Below are positions 1 through 14,532 of a stretch of DNA of 64,000 nt, piece by piece. The position numbers and the translations under genes are program-made. Numbering within the stretch: position 1 is the first letter of the stretch; each line of letters starts with the position of its first letter. The DNA comes from Glandiceps talaboti (Eukaryota > Hemichordata > Enteropneusta > Spengelidae), in the NCBI RefSeq assembly GCF_964340395.1, contig NC_135567.1, positions 12,848,925 to 12,912,924 on the forward strand. The letters are read 5' to 3'. Below the pieces are notes generated by a model. That model made no database searches and had not been told where the DNA came from. It saw only the letters and a program-made list of their open reading frames with translations.

Positions 1-113
1 TTCTGAAACGTATTTTGATTTTCTTTTTTTTTAAAGTAAAGTAAAGTAACTAGCAGGACATTTTCGTATAATGTAAACTATTTTTGCCTTTCATCGTAAA
101 TGTAATTTCACAG

Positions 114-356
114 ATACAACACCACCGGTGCTAAATTGTACAGGCGACATTTCTGCAGAATTCGATGCTGGATCTACAACAGGAGCTGTCACATTGCCTT
201 ATATATCGGCCACAGATGACTCTGGAGAAACTCCCTCAGTAGCATGCAGTCCTGCCTCAGGTGACAAGTTTAATGTTGGGGCAAATACAGTAACATGTTC
301 TGCCACTGATAGTTCTGGCAACACAGGGACATGTACTTTCACAGTCACTGTCACAG
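114..356 (+). CDS. HYR exon A1 (variant V6/Y30/A44)
   Basis: The exon is bounded by a TTTCACAG acceptor and an ACAG/GTATGTG donor. It is 243 bp long and in phase 1 at both ends, so copies can be added or lost without changing frame. It codes one HYR module of 81 residues. The module opens with D-T-T-P-P and has four cysteines at module positions 9, 45, 62 and 74. It also has the family motifs S-A-T-D-D-S-G and A-T-D-S-S-G-N. HYR modules are immunoglobulin-like extracellular domains linked to adhesion and matrix proteins. The exon carries no start or stop codon; it is internal to a larger product. Numbering used for all A exons: residue 1 is the Asp split across the upstream junction. Confidence 0.9.
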
Positions 357-1555
357 GTATGTGTCTAACAATCGCCCCGGAAGGAAAGTGTTTGCTGAGA
401 TGAATGTACATAATTAAATCCGATAAGGTAACTGATATTTTCGATGGCTTGCAATTATATTGTTGTACTGAAAAATTAAAAAAATCTAGGCCATATCAGT
501 TGCAGTAGAGATACATGTATACGAAATTGACTACCACGTTTTGATAGATGTGGGTTTATTGTGAGTCTAAAGTATTGATTGCCGTAAAACATAACCATTT
601 TTCTCGATTTTCACTGTAAACGTGACATTTACAATTTGGTCTGTCAATAATATTTGCTAATTGTGTGTTTTATGATTATTTTTTAACATTTTTGAAATTT
701 TTCTGCAACATAACAATACCTAAGTTATAAAAAATTGAACTCAAACGGTCATATATTAATGTATCAAAATAGAAAACCATTTTAGACGTCCTCAATAATC
801 GCAAATTACAAGTGTAGATGAAGTTATGATATTGTCGATAAATTACACATTAAAAATATACTCAAATTTCAACTATCAATGATATACTTTAATATATCTA
901 GTATGGTTGGGATAAATAATGATTTATACATTCAAAAATACATTCCATGAAATATTCACTGCAATTAATAAAAAAAAACATGGGTTTTGTGGAATTTTAA
1001 TATACTTCCCGTGCTATAATTCTTTTCAATAAACAGTAAATATTAAAGTGACTAGACTTGGCGAGCAATAACAAGCACAGATTGTCATCACTTTAGTTAT
1101 GGTATTTGGTACTCTAAGCATGATATTTGAACAGTTCACATAGCTAATCTATTGAACTTTTTACAAAGACTTGCAGAGCACATTGGTATTATCAGATGTT
1201 GGTATTGAAAATTTTTAAATTAAAATAACTATTATGTTTTACTAAACTATAATATCACATCATTCATTCTCACTAAATCTTGCTCAAAATATGAAAGATA
1301 TTACTGTATACTAAGTAACATCACTGCTGATGTTGGACACTTCATGGTTCCTTATAAACATCTGTTGAAATTGGAACACTAGTAAATCTGTTTTCTTGAT
1401 TTGTAGGGGTATCTTTTTAATCGTTGATGTTTCTCACGGAGATTCTAAAACGTATTTTGATTTTCTTTTTTTTTAAAGTAAAGTAAAGTAACTAGCAGGA
1501 CATTTTCGTATAATGTAAACTATTTTTGTCTTTCATCGTAAATGTAATTCCACAG

Positions 1556-1798
1556 ATACAACACCACCGGTGCTAAATTGTACAGGCGACATTTCTGCAG
1601 AATTCGATGCTGGATCTACAACAGGAGCTGTCACATTGCCTACTATATCGGCCACAGATGACTCTGGAGAAACTCCCTCAGTAGCATGTAGTCCTGCCTC
1701 AGGTGACAAGTTTAATGTTGGGGCAAATACAGTAACATGTTCTGCCACTGATAGTTCTGGCAACACAGGGACATGTACTTTCACAGTCACTGTCACAG
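1556..1798 (+). CDS. HYR exon A2 (variant V6/T30/A44)
   Basis: This is a 243 bp phase 1-1 HYR exon with the same splice borders as A1. The acceptor reads TTCCACAG, one base different from the array consensus. Module residue 30 is Thr instead of Tyr. It is the only copy with this combination of the three variable sites. Confidence 0.9.
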
Positions 1799-3000
1799 GT
1801 ATGTGTCTAACAATCGCCCCGGAAGGAAAGTGTTTGCTGAGATGAATGTACATAATTAAATCCGATAAGGTAACTGATATTTTCGATGGCTTGCAATTAT
1901 ATTGTTGTACTGAAAAATTAAAAAAATCTAGGCCATATCAGTTGCAGTAGAGATACATGTATACGAAATTGACTACCACGTTTTGATAGATGTGGGTTTA
2001 TTGTGAGTCTAAAGTATTGATTGCCGTAAAACATAACCATTTTTCATGATTTTCACTGTAAACGTGACATTTACAATTTGGTTTGTCAATAATATTTGCT
2101 AATTGTGTGTTTTATGATTATTTTTTAACATTTTTTGAAATTTTTGTGCAACATAACAATACCTAAGTTATAAAAAAAATTGAACTCAAACGGTCATATA
2201 TTAATGTATCAAAATAGAAAACCATTTTAGACGTCCTCAATAATTGTAAATTACAAGTGTAGATGAAGTTATGATATTGTCGATAAATTACACATTAAAA
2301 ATATACTCAAATTTCAACTATCAATGATATACTTTAATATATCTAGTATGGTTGGGATAAATAATGATTTATACATTCAAAAATACATTCCATGAAATAT
2401 TCACTGCAATTAATAAAAAAAACATGGGTGTTGTGGAATTTTAATATACTTCCCGTGCTATAATTCTTTTCAATAAACAGTAAATATTAAAGTGACTAGA
2501 CTTGGCGAGCAATAACAAGCACAGATTGTCATCACTTTAGTTATGGTATTTGGTACTCTAAGCATGATATTTGAACAGTTCACATAGCTAATCTATTGAA
2601 CTTTTTACAAAGACTTGCAGAGCACATTGGTATTATCAGATGTTGGTATTGAAAATTTTTAAATTAAAATAACTATTATGTTTTACTAAACTATAATATC
2701 ACATCATTCATTCTCACTAAATCTTGCTCAAAATATGAAAGATATTACTGTATACTAAGTAACATCACTGCTGATGTTGGACACTTCATGGTTCCTTATA
2801 AACATCTGTTGAAATTGGAACACTAGTAAATCTTTTTTCTTGATTTGTAGGGGTATCTTTTTAATCGTTGATGTTTCTCACGGAAATTCTAAAACGTATT
2901 TTGATTTTCTTTTTTTTTAAAAGTAAAGTAAAGTAACTAGCAGGACATTTTCGTATAATGTAAACTATTTTTGTCTTTCATCGTAAATGTAATTTCACAG

Positions 3001-3243
3001 ATACAACATCACCGTTGCTAAATTGTACAGGCGACATTTCTGCAGAATTCGATGCTGGATCTACAACAGGAGCTGTCACATTGCCTACTATATCGGCCAC
3101 AGATGACTCTGGAGAAACTCCCTCAGTAGCATGTAGTCCTGCCTCAGGTGACAAGTTTAATGTTGGGGCAAATACAGTAACATGTTCTGCCACTGATAGT
3201 TCTGGCAACACAGGGACATGTACTTTCACAGTCACTGTCACAG
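3001..3243 (+). CDS. HYR exon A3 (variant L6/T30/A44)
   Basis: This is a 243 bp phase 1-1 HYR exon. It has a private Pro-to-Ser change at module residue 4 (CCA to TCA) and Leu at residue 6. With A4 and A5 it forms the left copy of a higher-order repeat found again as A7 to A9. Confidence 0.9.
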
Positions 3244-4440
3244 GTATGTGTCTAACAACCGCCCCGGAAGGAAAGTGTTTGCTGAGATGAATGTACATAA
3301 TTAAATCCGATTAAGGTAACTGATATTTTCGATGGCTTGCAATGATATTGTTGTACTGAAAAATTAAAAAATCTAGGCCATATCAGTTGCAGTAGAGATA
3401 CATGTATACGAAATTGACTACCACGTTTTGATAGATGTGGGTTTATTGTGAGTCTAAAGTATTGATTGCCGTAAAACATAACCATTTTCATGATTTTCAC
3501 TGTAAACGTGACATTTACAATTTGGTCTGTCAATAATATTTGCTAATTGTGTGTTTTATGATTATTTTTTAACATTTTTGAAATTTTTCTGCAACATAAC
3601 AATACCTAAGTTATAAAAAATTGAACTCAAACGGTCATATATTAATGTATCAAAATAGAAAACCATTTTAGACGTCCTCAATAATTGTAAATTACAAGTG
3701 TAGATGAAGTTATGATATTGTCGATAAATTACACATTAAAAATATACTCAAATTTCAACTATCAATGATATACTTTAATATATCTAGTATGGTTGGGATA
3801 AATAATGATTTATACATTCAAAAATACATTCCATGAAATATTCACTGCAATTAATAAAAAAAACATGCGTTTTGTGGAATTTTAATATACTTCCCGTGCT
3901 ATAATTCTTTTCAATAAACAGTAAATATTAAAGTGACTAGACTTGGCGAGCAATAACAAGCACAGATTGTCATCACTTTAGTTATGGTATTTGGTACTCT
4001 AAGCATGATATTTGAACAGTTCACATAGCTAATCTATTGAACTTTTTACAAAGACTTGCAGAGCACATTGGTATTATCAGATGTTGGTATTGAAAATTTT
4101 TAAATTAAAATAACTATTATGTTTTACTAAACTATAATATCACATCATTCATTCTCACTAAATCTTGCTCAAAATATGAAAGATATTACTGTATACTAAG
4201 TAACATCACTGCTGATGTTGGACACTTCATGGTTCCTTATAAACATCTGTTCAAATTGGAACACTAGTAAATCTGTTTTCTTGATTTGTAGGGGTATCTT
4301 TTTAATCGTTGATGTTTCTCACGGAAATTCTAAAACGTATTTTGATTTTCTTTTTTTTTAAAGTAAAGTAAAGTAACTAGCAGGACATTTTCGTATAATG
4401 TAAACTATTTTTGTCTTTCATCGTAAATGTAATTTCACAG

Positions 4441-4683
4441 ATACAACACCACCGGTGCTAAATTGTACAGGCGACATTTCTGCAGAATTCGATGCTGGAT
4501 CTACAACAGGAGCTGTCACATTGCCTTATATATCGGCAACAGATGACTCTGGAGAAACTCCCTCAGTATCATGTAGTCCTGCCTCAGGTGACAAGTTTAA
4601 TGTTGGGGCAAATACAGTAACATGTTCTGCCACTGATAGTTCTGGCAACACAGGGACATGTACTTTCACAGTCACTGTCACAG
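4441..4683 (+). CDS. HYR exon A4 (variant V6/Y30/S44)
   Basis: This is a 243 bp phase 1-1 HYR exon with Ser in place of Ala at residue 44, next to the second cysteine. Its exon and intron match A8 (offset 5767 bp), including intron-specific substitutions. Confidence 0.9.
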
Positions 4684-5881
4684 GTATGTGTCTAACAATC
4701 GCCCCGGAAGGAAAGTGTTTGCTGAGATGAATGTACATAATTAAATCCGATAAGGTAACTGATATTTTCGATGGCTTGCAATTATATTGTTGTACTGAAA
4801 AATTAAAAAAATCTAGGCCATATCAGTTGCAGTAGAGATACATGTATACGAAATTGACTACCACGTTTTGATAGATGTGGGTTTATTGTGAGTCTAAAGT
4901 ATTGATTGCCGTAAAACATAACCATTTTTCATGATTTTCACTGTAAACGTGACATTTACAATTTGGTCTGTCAATAATATTTGCTAATTGTGTGTTTTAT
5001 GATTATTTTTTAACATTTTTGAATTTTTTCTGCAACATAACAATACCTAAGTTATAAAAAATTGAACTCAAACGGTCATATATTAATGTATCAAAATAGA
5101 AAACCATTTTAGACGTCCTCAATAATCGCAAATTACAAGTGTAGATGAAGTTATGATATTGTCGATAAATTACACATTAAAAATATACTCAAATTTCAGC
5201 TATCAATGATATACTTTAATATATCTAGTATGGTTGGGATAAATAATGATTTATACATTCAAAAATACATTCCATGAAATATTCACTGCAATTAATAAAA
5301 AAAACATGGGTTTTGTGGAATTTTAATATACTTCCTGTGCTATAATTCTTTTCAATAAACAGTAAATATTAAAGTGACTAGACTTGGCGAGCAATAACAA
5401 GCACAGATTGTCATCACTTTAGTTATGGTATTTGGTACTCTAAGCATGATATTTGAACAGTTCACATAGCTAATCTATTGAACTTTTTACAAAGACTTGC
5501 AGAGCACATTGGTATTATCAGATGTTGGTATTGAAAATTTTTAAATTAAAATAACTATTATGTTTTACTAAACTATAATATCACATCATTCATTCTCACT
5601 AAATCTTGCTCAAAATATGAAAGATATTACTGTATACTAAGTAACATCACTGCTGATGTTGGACACTTCATGGTTCCTTATAAACATCTGTTGAAATTGG
5701 AACACTAGTAAATCTGTTTTCTTGATTTGTAGGGGTATCTTTTTAATCGTTGATGTTTCTCACGGAGATTCTAAAACGTATTTTGATTTTCTTTTTTTTT
5801 AAAGTAAAGTAAAGTAACTAGCAGGACATTTTCGTATAATGTAAACTATTTTTGTCTTTCATCGTAAATGTAATTTCACAG

Positions 5882-6124
5882 ATACAACACCACCGGTGCT
5901 AAATTGTACAGGCGACATTTCTGCAGAATTCGATGCTGGATCTACAACAGGAGCTGTCACATTGCCTACTATATCGGCCACAGATGACTCTGGAGAAACT
6001 CCCTCAGTATCATGTAGTCCTGCCTCAGGTGACAAGTTTAATGTTGGGGCAAATACAGTAACATGTTCTGCCACTGATAGTTCTGGCAACATAGGGACAT
6101 GTACTTTCACAGTCACTGTCACAG
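5882..6124 (+). CDS. HYR exon A5 (variant V6/T30/S44)
   Basis: This is a 243 bp phase 1-1 HYR exon. A private change turns the S-G-N-T-G motif into S-G-N-I-G (module residue 71). Otherwise it matches A9. Confidence 0.9.
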
Positions 6125-7324
6125 GTATGTGTCTAACAATCGCCCCGGAAGGAAAGTGTTTGCTGAGATGAATGTACATAATTAAATCCGATTAAGGTAA
6201 CTGATATTTTCGATGGCTTGCAATGATATTGTTGTACTGAAAAATTAAAAAATCTAGGCCATATCAGTTGCAGTAGAGATACATGTATACGAAATTGACT
6301 ACCACGTTTTGATAGATTTGGGTTTATTGTGAGTCTAAAGTATTGATTGCCGTAAAACATAACCATTTTTCTCGATTTTCACTGTAAACGTGACATTTAC
6401 AATTTGGTTTGTCAATAATATTTGCTAATTGTGTGTTTTATGATTATTTTTTAACATTTTTTGAAATTTTTGTGCAACATAACAATACCTAAGTTATAAA
6501 AAAAATTGAACTCAAACGGTCATATATTAATGTATCAAAATAGAAAACCATTTTAGACGTCCTCAATAATCGCAAATTACAAGTGTAGATGAAGTTATGA
6601 TATTGTCGATAAATTACACATTAAAAATATACTCAAATTTCAACTATCAATGATATACGTTAATATATCTAGTATGGTTGGGATAAATATTGATTTATAC
6701 ATTCAAAAATACATTCCATGAAATATTCACTGCAATTAATAAAAAAAAACATGCGTTTTGTGGAATTTTAATATACTTCCCGTGCTATAATTCTTTTCAA
6801 TAAACAGTAAATATTAAAGTGACTAGACTTGGCGAGCAATAACAAGCACAGATTGTCATCACTTTAGTTATGGTATTTGGTACTCTAAGCATGATATTTG
6901 AACAGTTCACATAGCTAATCTAATGAACTTTTTACAAAGACTTGCAGATAACATTGGTATTATCAGATGTTGGTATTGAACATTTTTAAATTAAAATAAC
7001 TTATGTTTTACTAAACTATAATATCACATCATTCATTCTCACTAAATCTTGCTCAGAATATGAAAGATATTACTGTATACTAGGTAACATCACTGCTGAT
7101 GTTGGACACTTCATGGTTCCTTATAAACATCTGTTGAAATTGGAACACTAGTAAATCTGTTTTCTTGATTTGTAGGGGTATCTTTTTAATCGTTGATGTT
7201 TCTCACGGAAATTCTGAAACGTATTTTGATTTTCTTTTTTTTTAAAGTAAAGTAAAGTAACTAGCAGAACATTTTCGTATAATGTAAACTATTTTTGCCT
7301 TTCATCGTAAATGTAATTTCACAG

Positions 7325-7567
7325 ATACAACACCACCGGTGCTAAATTGTACAGGCGACATTTCTGCAGAATTCGATGCTGGATCTACAACAGGAGCTGT
7401 CACATTGCCTTATATATCGGCCACAGATGACTCTGGAGAAACTCCCTCAGTAGCATGTAGTCCTGCCTCAGGTGACAAGTTTAATGTTGGGGCAAATACA
7501 GTAACATGTTCTGCCACAGAGAGTTCTGGCAACACAGGGACATGTACTTTCACAGTCACTGTCACAG
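7325..7567 (+). CDS. HYR exon A6 (variant V6/Y30/A44)
   Basis: This is a 243 bp phase 1-1 HYR exon with a private Asp-to-Glu change at residue 66 in the A-T-D-S-S-G-N motif. Confidence 0.9.
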
Positions 7568-8767
7568 GTATGTGTCTAACAATCGCCCCGGAAGGAAAGT
7601 GTTTGCTGAGATGAATGTACATAATTAAATCCGATAAGGTAACTGATATTTTCGATGGCTTGCAATTATATTGTTGTACTGAAAAATTAAAAAAATCTAG
7701 GCCATATCAGTTGCAGTAGAGATACATGTATACGAAATTGACTACCACGTTTTGATAGATGTGGGTTTATTGTGAGTCTAAAGTATTGATTGCCGTAAAA
7801 CATAACCATTTTTCATGATTTTCACTGTAAACGTGACATTTACAATTTGGTTTGTCAATAATATTTGCTAATTGTGTGTTTTATGATTATTTTTTAACAT
7901 TTTTTGAAATTTTTGTGCAACATAACAATACCTAAGTTATAAAAAAATTGAACTCAAACGGTCATATATTAATGTATCAAAATAGAAAACCATTTTAGAC
8001 GTCCTCAATAATTGTAAATTACAAGTGTAGATGAAGTTATGATATTGTCGATAAATTACACATTAAAAATATACTCAAATTTCAACTATCAATGATATAC
8101 TTTAATATATCTAGTATGGTTGGGATAAATAATGATTTATACATTCAAAAATACATTCCATGAAATATTCACTGCAATTAATAAAAAAAACATGGGTTTT
8201 GTGGAATTTTAATATACTTCCCGTGCTATAATTCTTTTCAATAAACAGTAAATATTAAAGTGACTAGACTTGGCGAGCAATAACAAGCACAGATTGTCAT
8301 CACTTTAGTTATGGTATTTGGTACTCTAAGCATGATATTTGAACAGTTCACATAGCTAATCTATTGAACTTTTTACAAAGACTTGCAGAGCACATTGGTA
8401 TTATCAGATGTTGGTATTGAAAATTTTTAAATTAAAATAACTATTATGTTTTACTAAACTATAATATCACATCATTCATTCTCACTAAATCTTGCTCAAA
8501 ATATGAAAGATATTACTGTATACTAAGTAACATCACTGCTGATGTTGGACACTTCATGGTTCCTTATAAACATCTGTTGAAATTGGAACACTAGTAAATC
8601 TTTTTTCTTGATTTGTAGGGGTATCTTTTTAATCGTTGATGTTTCTCACGGAAATTCTAAAACGTATTTTGATTTTCTTTTTTTTTAAAGTAAAGTAAAG
8701 TAACTAGCAGGACATTTTCGTATAATGTAAACTATTTTTGTCTTTCATCGTAAATGTAATTTCACAG

Positions 8768-9010
8768 ATACAACACCACCGTTGCTAAATTGTACAGGCG
8801 ACATTTCTGCAGAATTCGATGCTGGATCTACAACAGGAGCTGTCACATTGCCTACTATATCGGCCACAGATGACTCTGGAGAAACTCCCTCAGTAGCATG
8901 TAGTCCTGCCTCAGGTGACAAGTTTAATGTTGGGGCAAATACAGTAACATGTTCTGCCACTGATAGTTCTGGCAACACAGGGACATGTACTTTCACAGTC
9001 ACTGTCACAG
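8768..9010 (+). CDS. HYR exon A7 (variant L6/T30/A44)
   Basis: This is a 243 bp phase 1-1 HYR exon, the counterpart of A3 at an offset of 5767 bp. It lacks A3's Ser at residue 4. Confidence 0.9.
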
Positions 9011-10207
9011 GTATGTGTCTAACAACCGCCCCGGAAGGAAAGTGTTTGCTGAGATGAATGTACATAATTAAATCCGATTAAGGTAACTGATATTTTCGAT
9101 GGCTTGCAATGATATTGTTGTACTGAAAAATTAAAAAATCTAGGCCATATCAGTTGCAGTAGAGATACATGTATACGAAATTGACTACCACGTTTTGATA
9201 GATGTGGGTTTATTGTGAGTCTAAAGTATTGATTGCCGTAAAACATAACCATTTTCATGATTTTCACTGTAAACGTGACATTTACAATTTGGTCTGTCAA
9301 TAATATTTGCTAATTGTGTGTTTTATGATTATTTTTTAACATTTTTGAAATTTTTCTGCAACATAACAATACCTAAGTTATAAAAAATTGAACTCAAACG
9401 GTCATATATTAATGTATCAAAATAGAAAACCATTTTAGACGTCCTCAATAATTGTAAATTACAAGTGTAGATGAAGTTATGATATTGTCGATAAATTACA
9501 CATTAAAAATATACTCAAATTTCAACTATCAATGATATACTTTAATATATCTAGTATGGTTGGGATAAATAATGATTTATACATTCAAAAATACATTCCA
9601 TGAAATATTCACTGCAATTAATAAAAAAAACATGGGTTTTGTGGAATTTTAATATACTTCCCGTGCTATAATTCTTTTCAATAAACAGTAAATATTAAAG
9701 TGACTAGACTTGGCGAGCAATAACAAGCACAGATTGTCATCACTTTAGTTATGGTATTTGGTACTCTAAGCATGATATTTGAACAGTTCACATAGCTAAT
9801 CTATTGAACTTTTTACAAAGACTTGCAGAGCACATTGGTATTATCAGATGTTGGTATTGAAAATTTTTAAATTAAAATAACTATTATGTTTTACTAAACT
9901 ATAATATCACATCATTCATTCTCACTAAATCTTGCTCAAAATATGAAAGATATTACTGTATACTAAGTAACATCACTGCTGATGTTGGACACTTCATGGT
10001 TCCTTATAAACATCTGTTCAAATTGGAACACTAGTAAATCTGTTTTCTTGATTTGTAGGGGTATCTTTTTAATCGTTGATGTTTCTCACGGAAATTCTAA
10101 AACGTATTTTGATTTTCTTTTTTTTTAAAGTAAAGTAAAGTAACTAGCAGGACATTTTCGTATAATGTAAACTATTTTTGTCTTTCATCGTAAATGTAAT
10201 TTCACAG

Positions 10208-10450
10208 ATACAACACCACCGGTGCTAAATTGTACAGGCGACATTTCTGCAGAATTCGATGCTGGATCTACAACAGGAGCTGTCACATTGCCTTATATAT
10301 CGGCAACAGATGACTCTGGAGAAACTCCCTCAGTATCATGTAGTCCTGCCTCAGGTGACAAGTTTAATGTTGGGGCAAATACAGTAACATGTTCTGCCAC
10401 TGATAGTTCTGGCAACACAGGGACATGTACTTTCACAGTCACTGTCACAG
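10208..10450 (+). CDS. HYR exon A8 (variant V6/Y30/S44)
   Basis: This is a 243 bp phase 1-1 HYR exon, the counterpart of A4 at an offset of 5767 bp. Confidence 0.9.
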
Positions 10451-11648
10451 GTATGTGTCTAACAATCGCCCCGGAAGGAAAGTGTTTGCTGAGATGAATG
10501 TACATAATTAAATCCGATAAGGTAACTGATATTTTCGATGGCTTGCAATTATATTGTTGTACTGAAAAATTAAAAAAATCTAGGCCATATCAGTTGCAGT
10601 AGAGATACATGTATACGAAATTGACTACCACGTTTTGATAGATGTGGGTTTATTGTGAGTCTAAAGTATTGATTGCCGTAAAACATAACCATTTTTCATG
10701 ATTTTCACTGTAAACGTGACATTTACAATTTGGTCTGTCAATAATATTTGCTAATTGTGTGTTTTATGATTATTTTTTAACATTTTTGAATTTTTTCTGC
10801 AACATAACAATACCTAAGTTATAAAAAATTGAACTCAAACGGTCATATATTAATGTATCAAAATAGAAAACCATTTTAGACGTCCTCAATAATCGCAAAT
10901 TACAAGTGTAGATGAAGTTATGATATTGTCGATAAATTACACATTAAAAATATACTCAAATTTCAGCTATCAATGATATACTTTAATATATCTAGTATGG
11001 TTGGGATAAATAATGATTTATACATTCAAAAATACATTCCATGAAATATTCACTGCAATTAATAAAAAAAACATGGGTTTTGTGGAATTTTAATATACTT
11101 CCTGTGCTATAATTCTTTTCAATAAACAGTAAATATTAAAGTGACTAGACTTGGCGAGCAATAACAAGCACAGATTGTCATCACTTTAGTTATGGTATTT
11201 GGTACTCTAAGCATGATATTTGAACAGTTCACATAGCTAATCTATTGAACTTTTTACAAAGACTTGCAGAGCACATTGGTATTATCAGATGTTGGTATTG
11301 AAAATTTTTAAATTAAAATAACTATTATGTTTTACTAAACTATAATATCACATCATTCATTCTCACTAAATCTTGCTCAAAATATGAAAGATATTACTGT
11401 ATACTAAGTAACATCACTGCTGATGTTGGACACTTCATGGTTCCTTATAAACATCTGTTGAAATTGGAACACTAGTAAATCTGTTTTCTTGATTTGTAGG
11501 GGTATCTTTTTAATCGTTGATGTTTCTCACGGAGATTCTAAAACGTATTTTGATTTTCTTTTTTTTTAAAGTAAAGTAAAGTAACTAGCAGGACATTTTC
11601 GTATAATGTAAACTATTTTTGTCTTTCATCGTAAATGTAATTTCACAG

Positions 11649-11891
11649 ATACAACACCACCGGTGCTAAATTGTACAGGCGACATTTCTGCAGAATTCGA
11701 TGCTGGATCTACAACAGGAGCTGTCACATTGCCTACTATATCGGCCACAGATGACTCTGGAGAAACTCCCTCAGTATCATGTAGTCCTGCCTCAGGTGAC
11801 AAGTTTAATGTTGGGGCAAATACAGTAACATGTTCTGCCACTGATAGTTCTGGCAACACAGGGACATGTACTTTCACAGTCACTGTCACAG
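11649..11891 (+). CDS. HYR exon A9 (variant V6/T30/S44)
   Basis: This is a 243 bp phase 1-1 HYR exon, the counterpart of A5 at an offset of 5767 bp, with the normal Thr at residue 71. Confidence 0.9.
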
Positions 11892-13092
11892 GTATGTGTC
11901 TAACAATCGCCCCGGAAGGAAAGTGTTTGCTGAGATGAATGTACATAATTAAATCCGATTAAGGTAACTGATATTTTCGATGGCTTGCAATGATATTGTT
12001 GTACTGAAAAATTAAAAAATCTAGGCCATATCAGTTGCAGTAGAGATACATGTATACGAAATTGACTACCACGTTTTGATAGATTTGGGTTTATTGTGAG
12101 TCTAAAGTATTGATTGCCGTAAAACATAACCATTTTTCTCGATTTTCACTGTAAACGTGACATTTACAATTTGGTTTGTCAATAATATTTGCTAATTGTG
12201 TGTTTTATGATTATTTTTTAACATTTTTTGAAATTTTTGTGCAACATAACAATACCTAAGTTATAAAAAAAATTGAACTCAAACGGTCATATATTAATGT
12301 ATCAAAATAGAAAACCATTTTAGACGTCCTCAATAATCGCAAATTACAAGTGTAGATGAAGTTATGATATTGTCGATAAATTACACATTAAAAATATACT
12401 CAAATTTCAACTATCAATGATATACTTTAATATATCTAGTATGGTTGGGATAAATAATGATTTATACATTCAAAAATACATTCCATGAAATATTCACTGC
12501 AATTAATAAAAAAAACATGGGTTTTGTGGAATTTTAATATACTTCCCGTGCTATAATTCTTTTCAATAAACAGTAAATATTAAAGTGACTAGACTTGGCG
12601 AGCAATAACAAGCACAGATTGTCATCACTTTAGTTATGGTATTTGGTACTCTAAGCATGATATTTGAACAGTTCACATAGCTAATCTATTGAACTTTTTA
12701 CAAAGACTTGCAGAGCACATTGGTATTATCAGATGTTGGTATTGAAAATTTTTAAATTAAAATAACTATTATGTTTTACTAAACTATAATATCACATCAT
12801 TCATTCTCACTAAATCTTGCTCAAAATATGAAAGATATTACTGTATACTAAGTAACATCACTGCTGATGTTGGACACTTCATGGTTCCTTATAAACATCT
12901 GTTGAAATTGGAACACTAGTAAATCTTTTTTCTTGATTTGTAGGGGTATCTTTTTAATCGTTGATGTTTCTCACGGAAATTCTAAAACGTATTTTGATTT
13001 TCTTTTTTTTTAAAGTAAAGTAAAGTAACTAGCAGGACATTTTCGTATAATGTAAACTATTTTTGTCTTTCATCGTAAATGTAATTTCACAG

Positions 13093-13335
13093 ATACAACA
13101 CCACCGTTGCTAAATTGTACAGGCGACATTTCTGCAGAATTCGATGCTGGATCTACAACAGGAGCTGTCACATTGCCTACTATATCGGCCACAGATGACT
13201 CTGGAGAAACTCCCTCAGTAGCATGTAGTCCTGCCTCAGGTGACAAGTTTAATGTTGGGGCAAATACAGTAACATGTTCTGCCACTGATAGTTCTGGCAA
13301 CACAGGGACATGTACTTTCACAGTCACTGTCACAG
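13093..13335 (+). CDS. HYR exon A10 (variant L6/T30/A44)
   Basis: This is a 243 bp phase 1-1 HYR exon of the same type as A3 and A7. Confidence 0.9.
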
Positions 13336-14532
13336 GTATGTGTCTAACAACCGCCCCGGAAGGAAAGTGTTTGCTGAGATGAATGTACATAATTAAATCC
13401 GATTAAGGTAACTGATATTTTCGATGGCTTGCAATGATATTGTTGTACTGAAAAATTAAAAAATCTAGGCCATATCAGTTGCAGTAGAGATACATGTATA
13501 CGAAATTGACTACCACGTTTTGATAGATGTGGGTTTATTGTGAGTCTAAAGTATTGATTGCCGTAAAACATAACCATTTTCATGATTTTCACTGTAAACG
13601 TGACATTTACAATTTGGTCTGTCAATAATATTTGCTAATTGTGTGTTTTATGATTATTTTTTAACATTTTTGAAATTTTTCTGCAACATAACAATACCTA
13701 AGTTATAAAAAATTGAACTCAAACGGTCATATATTAATGTATCAAAATAGAAAACCATTTTAGACGTCCTCAATAATTGTAAATTACAAGTGTAGATGAA
13801 GTTATGATATTGTCGATAAATTACACATTAAAAATATACTCAAATTTCAACTATCAATGATATACTTTAATATATCTAATATGGTTGGGATAAATAATGA
13901 TTTATACATTCAAAAATACATTCCATGAAATATTCACTGCAATTAATAAAAAAAACATGGGTTTTGTGGAATTTTAATATACTTCCCGTGCTATAATTCT
14001 TTTCAATAAACAGTAAATATTAAAGTGACTAGACTTGGCGAGCAATAACAAGCACAGATTGTCATCACTTTAGTTATGGTATTTGGTACTCTAAGCATGA
14101 TATTTGAACAGTTCACATAGCTAATCTATTGAACTTTTTACAAAGACTTGCAGAGCACATTGGTATTATCTGATGTTGGTATTGAAAATTTTTAAATTAA
14201 AATAACTATTATGTTTTACTAAACTATAATATCACATCATTCATTCTCACTAAATCTTGCTCAAAATATGAAAGATATTACTGTATACTAAGTAACATCA
14301 CTGCTGATGTTGGACACTTCATGGTTCCTTATAAACATCTGTTGAAATTGGAACACTAGTAAATCTGTTTTCTTGATTTGTAGGGGTATCTTTTTAATCG
14401 TTGATGTTTCTCACGGAAATTCTAAAACGTATTTTGATTTTCTTTTTTTTAAAAGTAAAGTAAAGTAACTAGCAGGACATTTTCGTATAATGTAAACTAT
14501 TTTTGTCTTTCATCGTAAATGTAATTTCACAG

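Larger units (their letters stand above)
2100..6400 (+). repeat. Higher-order repeat copy 1 (units A3-A5)
   Basis: Exon starts A3, A4 and A5 recur at exactly +5767 bp as A7, A8 and A9. Both copies share intron-specific changes such as TTTCAGCTATC and CTTCCTGTGC. The block therefore moved as a multi-unit segment. Edges are approximate. Confidence 0.75.
7867..12167 (+). repeat. Higher-order repeat copy 2 (units A7-A9)
   Basis: This block matches the segment 5767 bp upstream. Exonic differences seen between the two copies include residue 4 of A3 and residue 71 of A5. It is either a very recent segmental duplication or an assembly duplication. Confidence 0.75.

Noticed and set aside
114-403. HYR exons as stand-alone small genes with GTG or TTG starts
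   Set aside because: The reading frames run past the ACAG/GTATGT donor into intron. The upstream AG acceptor, constant 243 bp length and phase show internal exons, not complete genes.
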